Assembly (NCBI GenBank): GCA_950295325.1 | Contig: OX485803.1 | Span: 51,601,554-51,665,553 of the forward strand | Length of the DNA: 64,000 bases | Source of the DNA: Polytrichum commune | Taxonomy: Eukaryota > Streptophyta > Polytrichopsida > Polytrichales > Polytrichaceae | Direction: 5' to 3' | Shown here: positions 11,901-23,175 of the stretch, piece after piece | Layout of the letters: every line of letters begins with the position of its first letter | Numbering within the stretch: position 1 is the stretch's first letter | Notes under the pieces: generated by a model | The model's database searches: none | Told to the model about the DNA's origin: nothing | What the model saw: the letters and a program-made list of their open reading frames with translations, nothing else | Translations under genes and position numbers: made by a program

Positions 11901-12699
11901 CACCTCACCTATTCGTTGTAGAGTATGATATGTTATTTTAGAAGACTAGATAAAATATGTCCTGGCCTACTTGAATGCTTTTCATAAGCATCTTTCTCGT
12001 ATTCTTTTATGCTCTGATGATGGCTTGCATCTTTTCCAATCTATCTTCACATGTTTCCATTCCGGATGTTGATAGACTGAATGTTTCTATTTGTATAATT
12101 GTAGTGCATATCTTTATATCCCTTGTCTGGATTTCTTGTATTCCTGAATTGGTATGGTGAGGGAGAATTCTTTTGTTTGGTTTTCCTCTTTTGTATTGAA
12201 TCCGTTCTTTAGTCATTCTGGTTTACTTTTCTTGTTGGATTATGTTCTCCTCTTATCACTTTGTCTAGGCTGACCCTTGTGCCTCAAGTGCATTTGTTGC
12301 CGAAGGAATAGAGTTAAACCTTGATTCTCAATCTTGTGCCAAATCTTCAATCTTTTCCTAGCTCATTTCTATTTTAAAGTCAATCAAGGCTTTTTGAATT
12401 CCCAAGATCCTTTGAATTCTTTAAAGTGTTCGAGTGCAATTTGTAAACACTTTTTCTCTTGCAAAATGTTTCAAGTATCCAAGTACGATTTTGAATTTGA
12501 GCTTTGCAAATCTATTTAGCTCAATTTAGACGGCTCTAGGAAATGCTCATTTAGCCCAATTTAGTTGGCTCCGAGAAACACTTGCCTCAAGCTTTTCAAA
12601 TTCCTTAGTGTCCAAAAATCTCAAATACCTTTTCAGGTTTCAATTCCTATCTTCCTAATTTTCTCTTTCCAACTTCCTAGTTTTCCATTTCTATCTTTC

Positions 12700-13500
12700 T
12701 AAGTTTTAGGTCTCGAGTGGTTTCCCACTTCGTTGAGCCCTTGATCGACACTTCACATCAGATGGTTCGGTAGCAAATGAAGTGCAATAGGGTCTATTAG
12801 TACCCTTCTTTATTTAGTCTTTAATATCTACGAATTTGCCAAATTTAATGAATGTTACCCTCACCTATAATTAGTAATATATCTATTAATAGTTTGGATT
12901 TAGAGTCTTAATCTCTATTCCTATGAATCTACTATCCTCGGAATGTACCTACTAGATACATACCCCTTGATATCCATCGGTTGCATATTCATCCCAATTC
13001 TATTCCTCCATTCTAATTAGTCAAATGCCCTCATTAAGTGGGTGCCCCTTCAGTTCAAGGTTGCTCCCGAGGTTGCTCCCTGTTCCCGGTTTGCTCCCGG
13101 TTCTCAAGCCACTCCCGGTTCCCTCATCGTGTTCCCGAGCCGCTCTCGCGCCAATCTTTGGTCACTACGGCGGCCGGCCCTTGGTCACATCGGCGGCTCC
13201 TGGTCCCTTATCCTGGCTCTCTGTTCCTTCCAGCTCATTGCCCCCCCCCCCCCTTGCAGGCCCTCAACTCTTGACCTCTCAGTCCTTCCACTTGGCCTTG
13301 GTCTTGCCCTCAGCCTCTCGATCGCGTCGCTGCCCCTTGCTCATACTCTTGACTCCGGCCCCGGTGCGGTGTTGGCGAAAATCCTCCTCGGTGTCGCTCC
13401 TAGTTGCTTACTGGGGTCTACACTTGGACACTCATGTAGAGTCTTCGGGGCATATGAGGTGTATTATGGCCCTCAACTTGGCCTCTTTAACTAAGTATTT
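12700..13500 (+). repeat. Macro-repeat modules D/E, copy 1
   Basis: Contains the landmark GGTAGCAAATGAAGTG (also at 14705), then a GC-rich block with many GTTCCC/GCTCCC words and a C10 tract near 13242-13251. A 170-codon frame at 13025-13537 is rich in Pro, Ser and Leu, but its siblings in other copies are not open, so I regard it as chance. The tail 13426-13500 matches 23176-23260. Confidence 0.6.
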
Positions 13501-13562
13501 GCAAATTTTTGTAAATGTCAGCTGCAGCTATAATTAGCAATATATCTAATTATAGCCTGCTT

Positions 13563-13990
13563 TGTCGAGGTCACCTTCAACCCTCAGCCTTAGACAGTGT
13601 AACCCGCTGCTGAACCGGTTTACATGGAAGTCACTCCCACCACAATTAGACCACTCTAGGTTTCCATTTCTATGAAGGTGGTTGCATGTATACTAACATT
13701 GACTTCTTAGATTTGTAACACGTTCCTTTAATGCTCTTTTGAATTCTCAAGGAGTAGTTGTCCTAAGTTTGCAAGTTTATGTTCCCCTAAATCCTAATGT
13801 CAAGGTTAAGTGCTTTTGGAACGGAGTATATTCCTACATTCAATACCACTTACTCCTATATCTTTCATGGTTTGAATGACTTGCAAAACATTCTTATTCC
13901 ATTCCAAATCCAAGAATGTTGCACTAAGGTCTTTTGAAATTCAAGCATACTCCTTCGCTACTGCAAATTCATTAGAAAGTACTTGATTAT
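13563..13990 (+). repeat. Macro-repeat module B, copy 3
   Basis: Begins TGTCGAGGTCACCTTCAACC and follows the full module order, including 'TTATGTTCCCCTAAATCCTA', 'GTCAAGGTTAAGTG' and 'CTTTCATGGTTTGAATGACTT'. Confidence 0.8.
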
Positions 13991-14689
13991 GTAAATTTAC
14001 ATATTTCAAACATTCATCAAGTATATGTTACTTTCATCAAGGTCGTCGATCACTACTCATCAATATCACAAATGTCAATGTCCCTATATTCCCTACGTAA
14101 TATTCTTAACTATCTATAATCCTCTTAGTTTGATGGAATGAGATCTTAATTGAGTATGTTTGTGTGACGGTGGTGATGTAGATCCTTTTTGCGCTTCCTC
14201 CTTTGAGTTCTTGCTCCTCCTGTCACTCGGTACTTGGGCTGGTCCGTAACTCCACAGGTGCTCGGGAAATCCTTTGTGTGTAGGTACCCCTTTTCCCAAT
14301 TTCCAAGTTTTCTGAATTTGTTGGAGCTATGTTGCTCTTTTTGTATTTTCTTTGGTATTTGTGGAAATACCATCCGCCAATCTTTTGTTGGATTCTCTTA
14401 TCTTACTATACTTGATTGGCCCTTTTAGTTGTTTGGCCGTTCCTCAAGTTTCTTTTTGAGTCCACATAAATTTCCGGTATCCTTTGTATATTTTCTCTAA
14501 TTTTGTCCAATTTCCACATCTTGTGAATCCTAAAAGTTTCACTCAATTCCCTTTGGAATTCACTTTTGTCCTTTCCTAGCTTGGAATCCTAAATTTGTTT
14601 TGAGGTTTACGAATCCTTTGGTCTCCAAAGGTTTCTCGTCCGGCCTCCTAAAGCTTTCAAGAGTTAATCCTAAGGTAGCCGTCTTGACA

Positions 14690-15380
14690 CTCACGTTGGT
14701 TTGTTCGGTAGCAAATGAAGTGTGATAGGTGCCCTAAGTCCCCCTTCTTATATAGGGTCTAGGTTCTACAGATTTTGTGATTAGGCGGTTATGCCCCTTT
14801 ACCCTATTACCAAATGGTCAGCCTGTCTATTTGTAGCACTATATGTTCGTATTCGCTAAATTTGGTCCAGTATATCTATTTACAGTAAATGCCACGTGCT
14901 ATAATTAAATGTGCTTGTGGACTACATTTTGGTGCAATTACTAATTACCTAGATGTGCCATGGGATTTGGTTGGCTCCCGCCTACTCCATTCATCCAAAA
15001 AAATCCATGCATTCATTTAGAAACGGTTTGAAATAGTTACGTCCATCCACAAGGATGGTCATCCCTTGGGCATGTCCTTTCGTCTTCATCCAAAAAGTAA
15101 CTTACTAACTAGGTGTCCCTGCTTGGTTTCCACTATTCTTCCATACTTGCACTTGTTCCCGTCACGTTCCCATTCAGTTGTCACGTTCCCAATCATGTTC
15201 CCAATCATCCATCACTTCTTGGGTCCTGAGCCGATCCTCGGTCACTTTGCTGGCCCTTGGTCACTTTAGCTCGGGCTCCCAGTCTCTCAACTCCCAGTTT
15301 TCTCTGCTCGCCCTACTCTTCATCCGCTCGCGGCCTCGGTGCCGCTCTCGATGCCAACTCAGAGGCTCTACATACTTTTA
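14690..15380 (+). repeat. Macro-repeat modules D/E, copy 2
   Basis: About 500-690 bp colinear with 18580-19380. Shared landmarks are an AT-rich TATATAGG-type site, 'GGCGGTTA', 'TATTTACAGTAA', 'TCATCCAAAA', 'CATCCCTTGGGCATGTCC', then a GC-rich GTTCCC block. The run just before the GC-rich part resembles a promoter in layout, but that is inference. Confidence 0.7.
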
Positions 15381-15419
15381 AAGTCTTAATTCTATTCCTA
15401 TAAATCTACCATACTTGAA

Positions 15420-15790
15420 ATGTTTCTCCTAATTACATAACCTTTGGTATCTATTAGTTATATATTCATTCGGAATTCATCCATCCATTTAATTTGGCCA
15501 CATATCCTATAAATATGGACGGCATGCCTCATCGGTTCTCGCACCCGGCCCTCATTCCCACTGGCCTCGGGGCCACTCTTAACCCGGTCCGTGTTCCCAC
15601 TGGTTGCATGCACGTTCCCGAGTTTGTCCGCGTTTCCACTGGGGGTCCAAGCCACGGCCCTCAGTTGCTTTCTTTCCCCTCGCTCCCGTTGTGGTTGGCT
15701 TGCTTAAGCTTCTTGCTCCCAACCTTCCCCTTGGCTTTGGTGGTTGCGAGCTCTATAGCCTTGAAGTTTTTTTAATTGCAAATAGTCTTG
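15420..15790 (+). repeat. Macro-repeat module E, extra copy
   Basis: Opens with 'CCTTTGGTATCTATTAGTTA', which recurs in changed form at 12960 and 23390, then a TATAAATA word at 15510, then a GC-rich GTTCCCAC-rich block. The same order, with CTTATAAATA at 23470, is seen at 23380-23750. Confidence 0.6.
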
Positions 15791-16019
15791 GAAAAATCTT
15801 AATTTCTATCTAATAGTTATGAGTATTTCTGTGGGTTGTACTTGATTTCAATATACTTGACTTTATAGCTTTACCATGGCTTGTAAGATTTATAATTTCA
15901 ACATATATTATATTCATAGTTAGATCTTTAAGTTATTATGTAATCCAAATAATTTTATTTTGTTTTCAAAAATTGACATGAAGTTAAAGATGTTTCCATG
16001 AGGCGACTTATAAAACCTT

Positions 16020-17080
16020 CCAATCTAGTCTTTTATTTAAATAAATAAGAGCCAAACAATGGATACTAAAAAATTAAGTAAGATAAAATTAAAAAAACTA
16101 GATGATTAAGATATATATAAAGGCTCTATTAGATCTAAAGGTTATCTAAAAGGCTCCAAGGTTATAACATGCTAAAATGATCTAACAAGTGAATCCAAGT
16201 TAAATTTATGAGTTGATTGTCAAATCTATCCATTGATTGAATAAAAATTCCTCTATGATGTAGGATTTAATTCGACAAATATCTTTTGATGCTACAAAGA
16301 CAAAAATAGATGAATTTTATCGGAGGAAAGTTGACAGAGACCATTTTTTAATGAACAAATAGATAATGAAAGAGCGGATGGTAAGTGAGACTACACCAAG
16401 TCAACCTAGGTGGTGAGACACAAGGCAAGGAAAAAGTTCACTTTCCCCACCGTTATAAAAAAACTCTTTAAGAGGCAATTCAATTCACCTTCTACATATT
16501 TTATTTTATGATCTCAAACTCTTATTTTCAACTTGGACCTTTCAAGGCTATATCCTTCCCTCCATGGACTTTCACATTGCTTTCGGCTAATTCTCACTCT
16601 TGAATGAATGTCATACAACTTAGTTTTCTTTAGTGGTGTGTGGTAATAATAGTTGTCAAACCCTCTAATGTCTTAAGGTATACTATGATATGAGACTTTA
16701 AGTGGTAGTATTTTATTTTATAAAAGATGGAAAGATAAGCTTTACCTTTTAATAGTATTTATATAAAGTTATATTTTATTAAATTTATATTATGATCCAT
16801 CTTTATTAATCGATAGATCAAAATTATTTTTAAATTATTCAACTAGTGAATAATTATGAATTCAATAAACCGTAAAATTTTATATTGCTACGGTTTTTTC
16901 CTCTAAGTCCAATTCCTATAATTTTATATTTATAGATCATTACAATCTAATGTTTTGTCTAGAAGTTGTGAATATTTTTTATGAGGCAAATTAGTGACCC
17001 ACTCTATCAAAGACAACAAACTTCAAAGCTTTGCCATAAATTTCTTCGAAGTCTATTTGTTAAGTCACATCCTTAGATAT
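16020..17080 (+). repeat. Macro-repeat module A, copy 2
   Basis: Colinear with 7060-8145 and, like it, joined directly to module B. Identity looks moderate with many indels. Confidence 0.6.
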
Positions 17081-17950
17081 TGTCGAGGTCACCTTCAACC
17101 CTCAGCCTTAGACGGTGTAACCCGCTGCTGACCGGTTTACACAGACATTACTCCTATCCAAATTAGTACTCTTTAGGTTTCCATTCTGAAGGTGGACTGA
17201 TGCATACTAATACAATATGATATTCTCGTCGAGTGAATCTTCGAGGAGTAGGTGCCCTAGGTTTTCAAGTTAATGTTCCCCTAAATCCTAATGTCAAGGT
17301 TAAGGGGGGTACCACACTAGGGGCATAGCTGCGAAATCGTGGCCTGTGATTGGTTTAGGCAATGGGGTTGGTACCCCACTGCCGGCAGTTAAAAAGGCGG
17401 GAGGCTTACCTGTCACCGCAGGTTGCAGAGTACAACTTCCAGGGGGAGTCCCCTGGAACTCCGACCCCCCCGGCGCCGGGCCCCATGACCAGGGCTTGAC
17501 CGCCAGCGTGTCGCCTCTTCTCCACCTCCTGTCGCCCTCGCTTCCACCTCCTGTCTTACCGGGCTCTGCTTACCAGGCTGCAGCTGGAATCTTCCCGGAA
17601 AGTACCCTCCCCCTTCTGACGCGCTGAACTCCCTCTGCCGGCCAAGGGAGTGTGGCAGCTGGTCTGCCCGGCACCTAGCCTCGGAGCTAGGTTAGCTCCA
17701 TTTCCCCTAGCTTGTACCGCTCGTTTGCCCTCCTGTAGTGTGGCATGGGCCTAAGTGTTCTTAGAGGAAAACCATTCTTATGTCTACTATCTTGGAGAGT
17801 TATTCCAAACTCTTTCATGGTTTGAATGACTTATAACTATTCTTATTCCATTCAATATTCCAAGAATGTTTCACTAAGAGAGTTATGGATTTCAAGCACA
17901 ATCCTTCACTAATGTAAGTTTACTCACTTAGAGAATATTCAAGTACAAGA
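17081..17950 (+). repeat. Macro-repeat module B, copy 4, interrupted
   Basis: Begins TGTCGAGGTCACCTTCAACC at 17081. The run GTCAAGGTTAAG|TGTTCTTAGAGG is split by a foreign insertion at 17305-17751 and resumes at 17752. The other copies give the uninterrupted order. Confidence 0.8.
17305..17751. mobile_element. GC-rich insertion with TAAG duplication
   Basis: A 447-bp GC-rich sequence inserted into macro-repeat module B. The uninterrupted sister copies at 8349, 11731 and 13801 show where it landed. Both sides carry TAAG (17301-17304 and 17752-17755). The ends share a weak inverted repeat: GG......CCACACTA on the left against the complement of TAGTGTGG......CC on the right. A 93-codon frame inside looks like composition bias. 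I do not recognise the family. Its base composition contrasts sharply with the surrounding DNA. Confidence 0.7.
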
Positions 17951-18229
17951 GTTTCTCATTCATGCATTAATTTCTCAATGTAACATCAATCTCTTTATAT
18001 CAATGTGTTTGAACAATATTCCGGGTATGTTCTAATCTTCCCGTACATTCTATATCTCGCTCGTACTTATCCAAAGATTCCGTCTAGATAATGGTGAGAA
18101 TGTTGAGTTTTTAGTTATAAACTTAGTTGGATGATACTTGATAAATTCGTATTGCCGATTCCAACTTTTCTAGTCACTTTGATCCACTTGTTTCTCTTGA
18201 GGAATTCAAGTGTTAGAGATCTCAAATCT

Positions 18230-18600
18230 CCTCTTCCTAAAGTTTCCGGGTCTTCAAAATGTTATGTGAGAACTTAAATCTTCTAAGGTTTGTGAAAAAC
18301 CCTTAATCTTCCGATGTTCTTCAATCCTTCATCTTCGAAGGTTTTATGAAAACCTTGAATCTTCTAAGGTTCGTAAGAATCCTTAGTCTTCTTGTCTTCA
18401 ACTCGTTTAGCCTTTGAAATTCTCTTTAAGTATTTTCTTCAATTTTCTTCGTCTTCGAGTCTTCTCGGATTTCGGCGAAAATCTTTATCTTCTTGAAGTC
18501 CAAGCTTCGTTCTCTTGAAAAGTCTTGTGGCAATCGTGCGCTCCCGAAATGCTTCGCGGCGGTCGTTCGCTCCCGATAAGCTTCGTGGTGCTCACGTGGA
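18230..18600 (+). repeat. Short imperfect tandem repeats
   Basis: Diverged units of about 60 bp with CTTCTAAGGTTYGT and AATCTTC, followed near 18520-18600 by three units of about 35 bp with GCTTCGYGGYG and GCTCCCGA words. Non-coding. Confidence 0.5.
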
Positions 18601-19380
18601 TTTGATCGATGAAAATGAGCTCCTATAGGCCTCCTTTGTGCCTCCTTAAATAGGTTCTAATATCTACCAATTAATTGATATGGCGGTTAGGTCTCATTCC
18701 CCTAATGCCATATGTATGAATCGGCTATTTATAGCCATGAATGTAGCTGCAGTCTAATTCTAGTCCAGGCGGATTTATTTACAGTAATGATCACGTGTTA
18801 TAATTGGATGTGCTAGGGGGGATTCGGTTACATCCTGTGTACTCCGTTCATCCAAAATGCATACATTCATTTACGGTGGTTGAAGTGGTTTGTGTTCATC
18901 CAAGGAATTAACATCCCTTGGGCATGTCCTTTCATCTACATCCCAAAAGGTAACTAGGTGTTCACTAGTTCCTAATATCCTACTTTACTAATACGGCCGT
19001 GCATGTTCCCACTTGGGTTCATGATATCGTTCCCAACTACCCCGTTCCCTATAGCTCGTGGCCCATTCCCGGCTCCATGTCGCCTTCCACGTGCCGTCGT
19101 CCTATTGGCTGATTCCCCCTATTAATCTCCGGTGCCAACTCACAGTCCCTTCAGCTTCTGCCCGGGCCCTCAGCCTTCCGACTGTCGGTCTCGACTTCTC
19201 CTGGGCTCTCTCTCTCTCTGGCTTGTCGTCACCTCTGCTCCTCTCTGCTTCGGGGGAAGGTTGTGTTGCTTCCTCTCTCCGTTGGTCTGTGCCTTCATTG
19301 CCCGTCGCCTTTACACCTGCTGCAATCTAACCCGGTGCATGTACTCATGGCTTGGGGTGTACAGATATATCTAAAAGTTT
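18600..19380 (+). repeat. Macro-repeat modules D/E, copy 3
   Basis: Colinear with 14690-15380, including 'CATCCCTTGGGCATGTCC' at about 18910 and a following GC-rich GTTCCC block. Overlapping 66-90 codon frames in the GC-rich part are not conserved between copies. Confidence 0.7.
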
Positions 19381-19619
19381 TTTCCTATTACATTCGGTCT
19401 TGTAGCAATCTATTTTCTTGTCTAGAAGTTATAGGTGTTCATGTGGGACAAACTTTTACTTAAAATATCTAAATTTATAGCCTTATCATGGCTTGCTATA
19501 ATTAACATTAGTTCGAACTCTTATATTATATGTAGATGTTAAGAAGTTCTGAAGTTCAAATAGTTTAAACTCCTTATAATATTTTGACATAAAAATTATA
19601 GGTATTTTGGTCAGGCAAC

Positions 19620-19910
19620 TCAAAAATATTATTTTCTATCAAATATTATTTTCTATCAAATATTATTTTCTATTTTCTATGGAATGTGTTTTTATATTTT
19701 CTCTAGGATATATTAACATTTTGTGAAATTAGTTTAATATTTTATTCTAAATATAATATTTTATGGAATGTATTTTTATATTCTCTATATAATGTGTTTT
19801 AATAATTTTTGGATTGTTTTTATAGTTCTGTGGAATATATTTTCTTATTTTAATATTTTCTAGATATTTTTTCTTTTTCTATAGAATATATTTTAATAGT
19901 TTTGTAAAAT
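19620..19910 (+). repeat. AT-rich degenerate tandem tract
   Basis: Repeated words of the type TTTCTATRGAATRTRTTTT, including three near-perfect copies of TTTCTATCAAATATTA. A similar tract follows the GC-rich block at 23790-23940, so it is part of the macro-repeat layout. Confidence 0.65.
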
Positions 19911-20480
19911 TCTTGAGGTCACCTTCAACCCTCAACCTTTGACGACGTAACCCGCTATTGACCGGTTAAATGAACGTCATTCTTATATGAATTTGACCTT
20001 GAAACAATCCTAATGGCCCAAGTAATGTGAAGGTGGAAATTTATATGTTAGTATCATAACTTAAAATCCCTTTGGTTCTAAGGGCGAGGAGAAATATCCT
20101 CTTCCAAATATACTTTGAATTGCTCCGAGCTCAATTATCCTCTGATAAGAACCCTCAATGTTCTACACAAATTATTTCTACTTGGTTAATCAAATCATTC
20201 TTTGGAACCTCCTCGATATCTTGAGTGAATTGCAAGATATACGTTTCCCTCTTAGTTAAATTAGTTTTCGTGACTCTTAAATACGCCCTAGGATTTGGTG
20301 CTGAAGATTTTGCAAAGTCATGTTCTCCTAAGACCCTATTGTCAAGGTTATGTGTCTTTGCGATAGAAATAGGATTATACCTTCCAATATTATCCAAGTG
20401 TAATGTTAAGGTTAAGTGACTCTTCACCCTCTTTGCAACTTGCATGGAAAAGATCTTCCTATTTTACATTCCAAGTGAAT
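19911..20480 (+). repeat. Macro-repeat module B, copy 5
   Basis: The most diverged copy, starting TCTTGAGGTCACCTTCAACC, with GTAACCCGCTATTGACCGGT and the downstream GTGAAGGTGG still present. Confidence 0.7.
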
Positions 20481-21191
20481 TATTTAAGATTCTTAAAAAA
20501 TTTCCTTCACAAGTTACCAAGTATAGTTATGAGTCCATACTTTTGTTTATTAACACTTGAGTCAATTTGTTTGATTGAAGACTTTCATGATGTAGAAATT
20601 TAGTTTAGAACTTGAAGATAAGGTGATGGTTGATTTGGCCTACTTGATGGCCTTGCATGAATCACCTTCAACCCTCAAATTTCCAATCCAAATGATGGCT
20701 TCCGCTTGCTCTGATTAGATCTCCTATGTCATCTCCAAGTACACTTTGTTGATAAGGCCTAAGATATCCAACATCTCCTCGAGATTTGTTTTTGAGTAGA
20801 TGGCTTGTCTTAGCCCTTTTATCTTCAATTTTGTGATGTACTTGAAATTTTTCTAAGTATGAACTTCCTAATTATCTTATTTTTTTTGCTTGAACACAAC
20901 CTGAGCCGAATTCTTGTGTAAATCTTTAATTTAACGACCTCAAGTCCTTGATGAATTTGAATTTGAATTTGAATAAATTAGAATGAATATTTCTTCCTTA
21001 ATTCTAGAGGATGAGTGTGTACGTTCAACTCTTTTACCACTGCCAACTTTATACATCCCAAGTGCTAAATAAAGTTGGTGCAACATGGGTGTTGATTAAA
21101 TGTTAATGCACTGGGGGCGTCAATTTAGATTAGTGCACCACGGGTGCCAATTTCCAAGGTAGCAAGGTAGAATTTCCAAGGTAACAAGGTA
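20481..21191. other. Spacer before the Tc1 element
   Basis: No gene. Contains a fragment starting CACCTTCAACCCTCAAATTT near 20666 and GTGCACCACGGGTGCC units near 21105-21150, both echoing the macro-repeat. Confidence 0.4.
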
Positions 21192-21521
21192 CAATTAAGA
21201 ACAAAACTAAGTATGTTGTACACAAACTCAACTTCAGCTCCCGTTGTCAGCTGATTCAAATTAGAAAACAAAATGATGATGTGATCAAAGCAAGAGTCCA
21301 AGTAATGAATTGCATAAATGTGAAACCAAAAAGGGTTTAAGGTTTCTAAAATAGGAAATGTCAAAGTGGTTATGATTAGAGTACACACTCTTCCAACATC
21401 GACATCTCTGTGTGCATTTGTATAGTTGAGAACGCCGTGAGATTTCTTGTGTATTGTGTAGCCTTGGTTCCATAGTACGTGAGATGTAATTTGTAGAATC
21501 GTTTTTAGTTGTATGCCTTAG

Positions 21522-22921
21522 TTGTCTCAAGAACAAAATCAACAAGCTTTGGTGCAATTTAGAAGCGGTATTTCTACTCAAAAAGTTGTCACTTTAGTGG
21601 ACATGAGCCAATCTTCTGTAATGTTTCTGAGGAAGGATGTAGGGGGTGAGATTGAGAGACATAGAGGAAGGTGTCCAAAGCTTCTTGCAGACCGAGAGAC
21701 GAGGCGTTGTGTCACTCTTGTTACTGAAGGTCAACTTGGAATTGCATCTGTGACATCAAAGCAAATTCAATCTGAAACATGTAAATTGTTGTCTGATATC
21801 ACTATGAGGTGTGCTTTGAAAGAGGTTGGATTGGGTGCATAAGTGCAACAAAGGAAGATATTTATGAGTTGTAAACATGTTCGCGTACGCTTGAGGTTTG
21901 CTCAAAGGTATGAGAATTGAGCCATTGATGATTGGAAACACATGATTTTCAGTGAGGAGACAAATATGAATAAGTTTAACTTAGATGGTGGGTCATGGTG
22001 TTGGATTGGAGACGGAGAAGGTGTTGAACCTCAACATGTCCATCGGACCGTGAAGCATGGTGGTGGGTCGGTAATGATTTGGGGATGCATGACAGCTTTT
22101 GGGCTAGGAGCATGGTACAACTTTTTTTAGGTAGGATGGATAGGCATCTGTACAAATTTATTTTAGAAAAAATCTTGGGGTCCACTCTATAAAATTACAA
22201 TTTGGGTCCAAGTAGGCTGGTCTTTCAATAGGATAATGATCCCAAGCACACAAGCAAAATCGTGCAAGAATGGTTGGCATCACAACCATTTCAACTCCTT
22301 TAATGACATGCACAATCTCTGGATTTGAATGCCATTGAACACTTATGAGCACTTCTCAAAGATCACTTGAATAAGTTTACGACACCTCCAAGAGATATCC
22401 AAGAATTGCGGGAGCGTGTGTATTCAATGTATCATAATTTTAGTGAAGATAGATAGATAGAAACTCTGGTCCCTTTTTAACAAGGGGCCGGCGTGAATAA
22501 AGTGTCCGTTCGTAATGTCAATGACCCGATGCCCACCGGACAAGGGGACATTGGGGCAATACTACTCTCCCCTTTCGAGGATGGGCACTATAGTGACACA
22601 TTATACTAGTTCCTAGCTAGCCACTAGTGCCTTGAAGATACCGAACATGGTATCCCCCCAAAGGGCTTTGAGGTTCCCATACAACAAGGTCCAAGGACCC
22701 CCCACCATAGTTGGGTGGACTAAGGTGGTGAACACCACGCCGGCATGGGGAATAGAACCCACAACCTCCTCATTGGGGGCCATGAGCCCTAACCACCAAG
22801 CCAAGGCCCTAGTGACTTGGTGAACATAATTTCAGTGAACATGATAGCATGGCGCTTTATAAGAGCATCCCACGAAGAAATAACGATGTGTTGAGGAGTA
22901 GGGGTTATTGGATCAATTACT
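21522..22921 (+). pseudogene. Tc1-type (DD34E) transposase remnant
   Basis: In intact relatives this enzyme cuts and pastes the element at TA sites. The first piece (21522-21839, 106 codons) looks like the N-terminal helix-turn-helix DNA-binding part, with MSQSSVMFLRK and GRCPKLLADRET. After stops the catalytic region follows: IFSEET near 21946-21963, HGGGSVMIWGCMTAFG near 22058-22105, DNDPKHTS near 22232, NAIEHL near 22327-22345. The C-terminus IPRRNNDVLRSRGYWINY follows the SINE. The second Asp (22232) and the Glu (22337) are 34 residues apart. The first catalytic Asp appears to be Glu (SEET in place of SDE). In-frame stops and the SINE make it non-functional. Confidence 0.9.
22448..22824 (-). 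mobile_element. tRNA-type SINE inside the Tc1 element
   Basis: Read on the minus strand it starts near an A-box-like TGGCTTGGTGG followed by a B-box-like GGTTCTATTCC, the spacing of a tRNA-derived polymerase III promoter, and it ends in a TCTATCTATCTATC tail. It is flanked by a 15-bp target duplication with one mismatch (CATAATTTTAGTGAA at 22433-22447, CATAATTTCAGTGAA at 22825-22839). The transposase frame continues on the far side, proving it is an insertion. Confidence 0.88.
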
Positions 22922-23175
22922 AAAGATTTTGTAGGCAACTTGAACAAAACTGAGTATCTGTATACAATTTCTCATTTGGCTTTGTAGTATACATTCATAC
23001 TATCAATGTAATGTGAAATTTCTCATACATGTGTAGAAGTTTGTGCAGTATCATATCCAATTTTCAAATCTAAAAAAGAGCATGCGAATGGTTCATGGTT
23101 GTCTATTGAAGATGACTATGTTTAAAGTGTACTCAGTGTTGTTTGTCAATGTAGCATTCCCAAGGTAGCAATTGT

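Larger units (their letters stand above)
21192..23151 (+). mobile_element. Tc1-like DNA transposon, decayed
   Basis: A 1960-bp element bounded by TA at 21190-21191 and 23152-23153. The left end CAATTAAGAACAAAACTAAG and the complement of the right end CATTGACAAACAACACTGAG form imperfect TIRs that continue into AGTA. It encloses a broken transposase. A related word, GAACAAAACTGAGTATCTG, occurs inside the right end at about 22942 and may be an internal binding-site repeat. Removing the SINE and its duplicated 15 bp leaves about 1.57 kb, normal for Tc1 elements. Confidence 0.85.

Noticed and set aside
13025-13537. 170-codon open frame rich in Pro, Ser and Leu
   Set aside because: Lies in the GC-rich block of a repeat; three frames are open at once and sister copies at 15.1, 15.5, 19.1 and 23.5 kb do not keep the frame.
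22700-22824. tRNA gene on the minus strand
   Set aside because: The A and B boxes are there, but there is no foldable acceptor stem, and the sequence is the head of a SINE with a target duplication.
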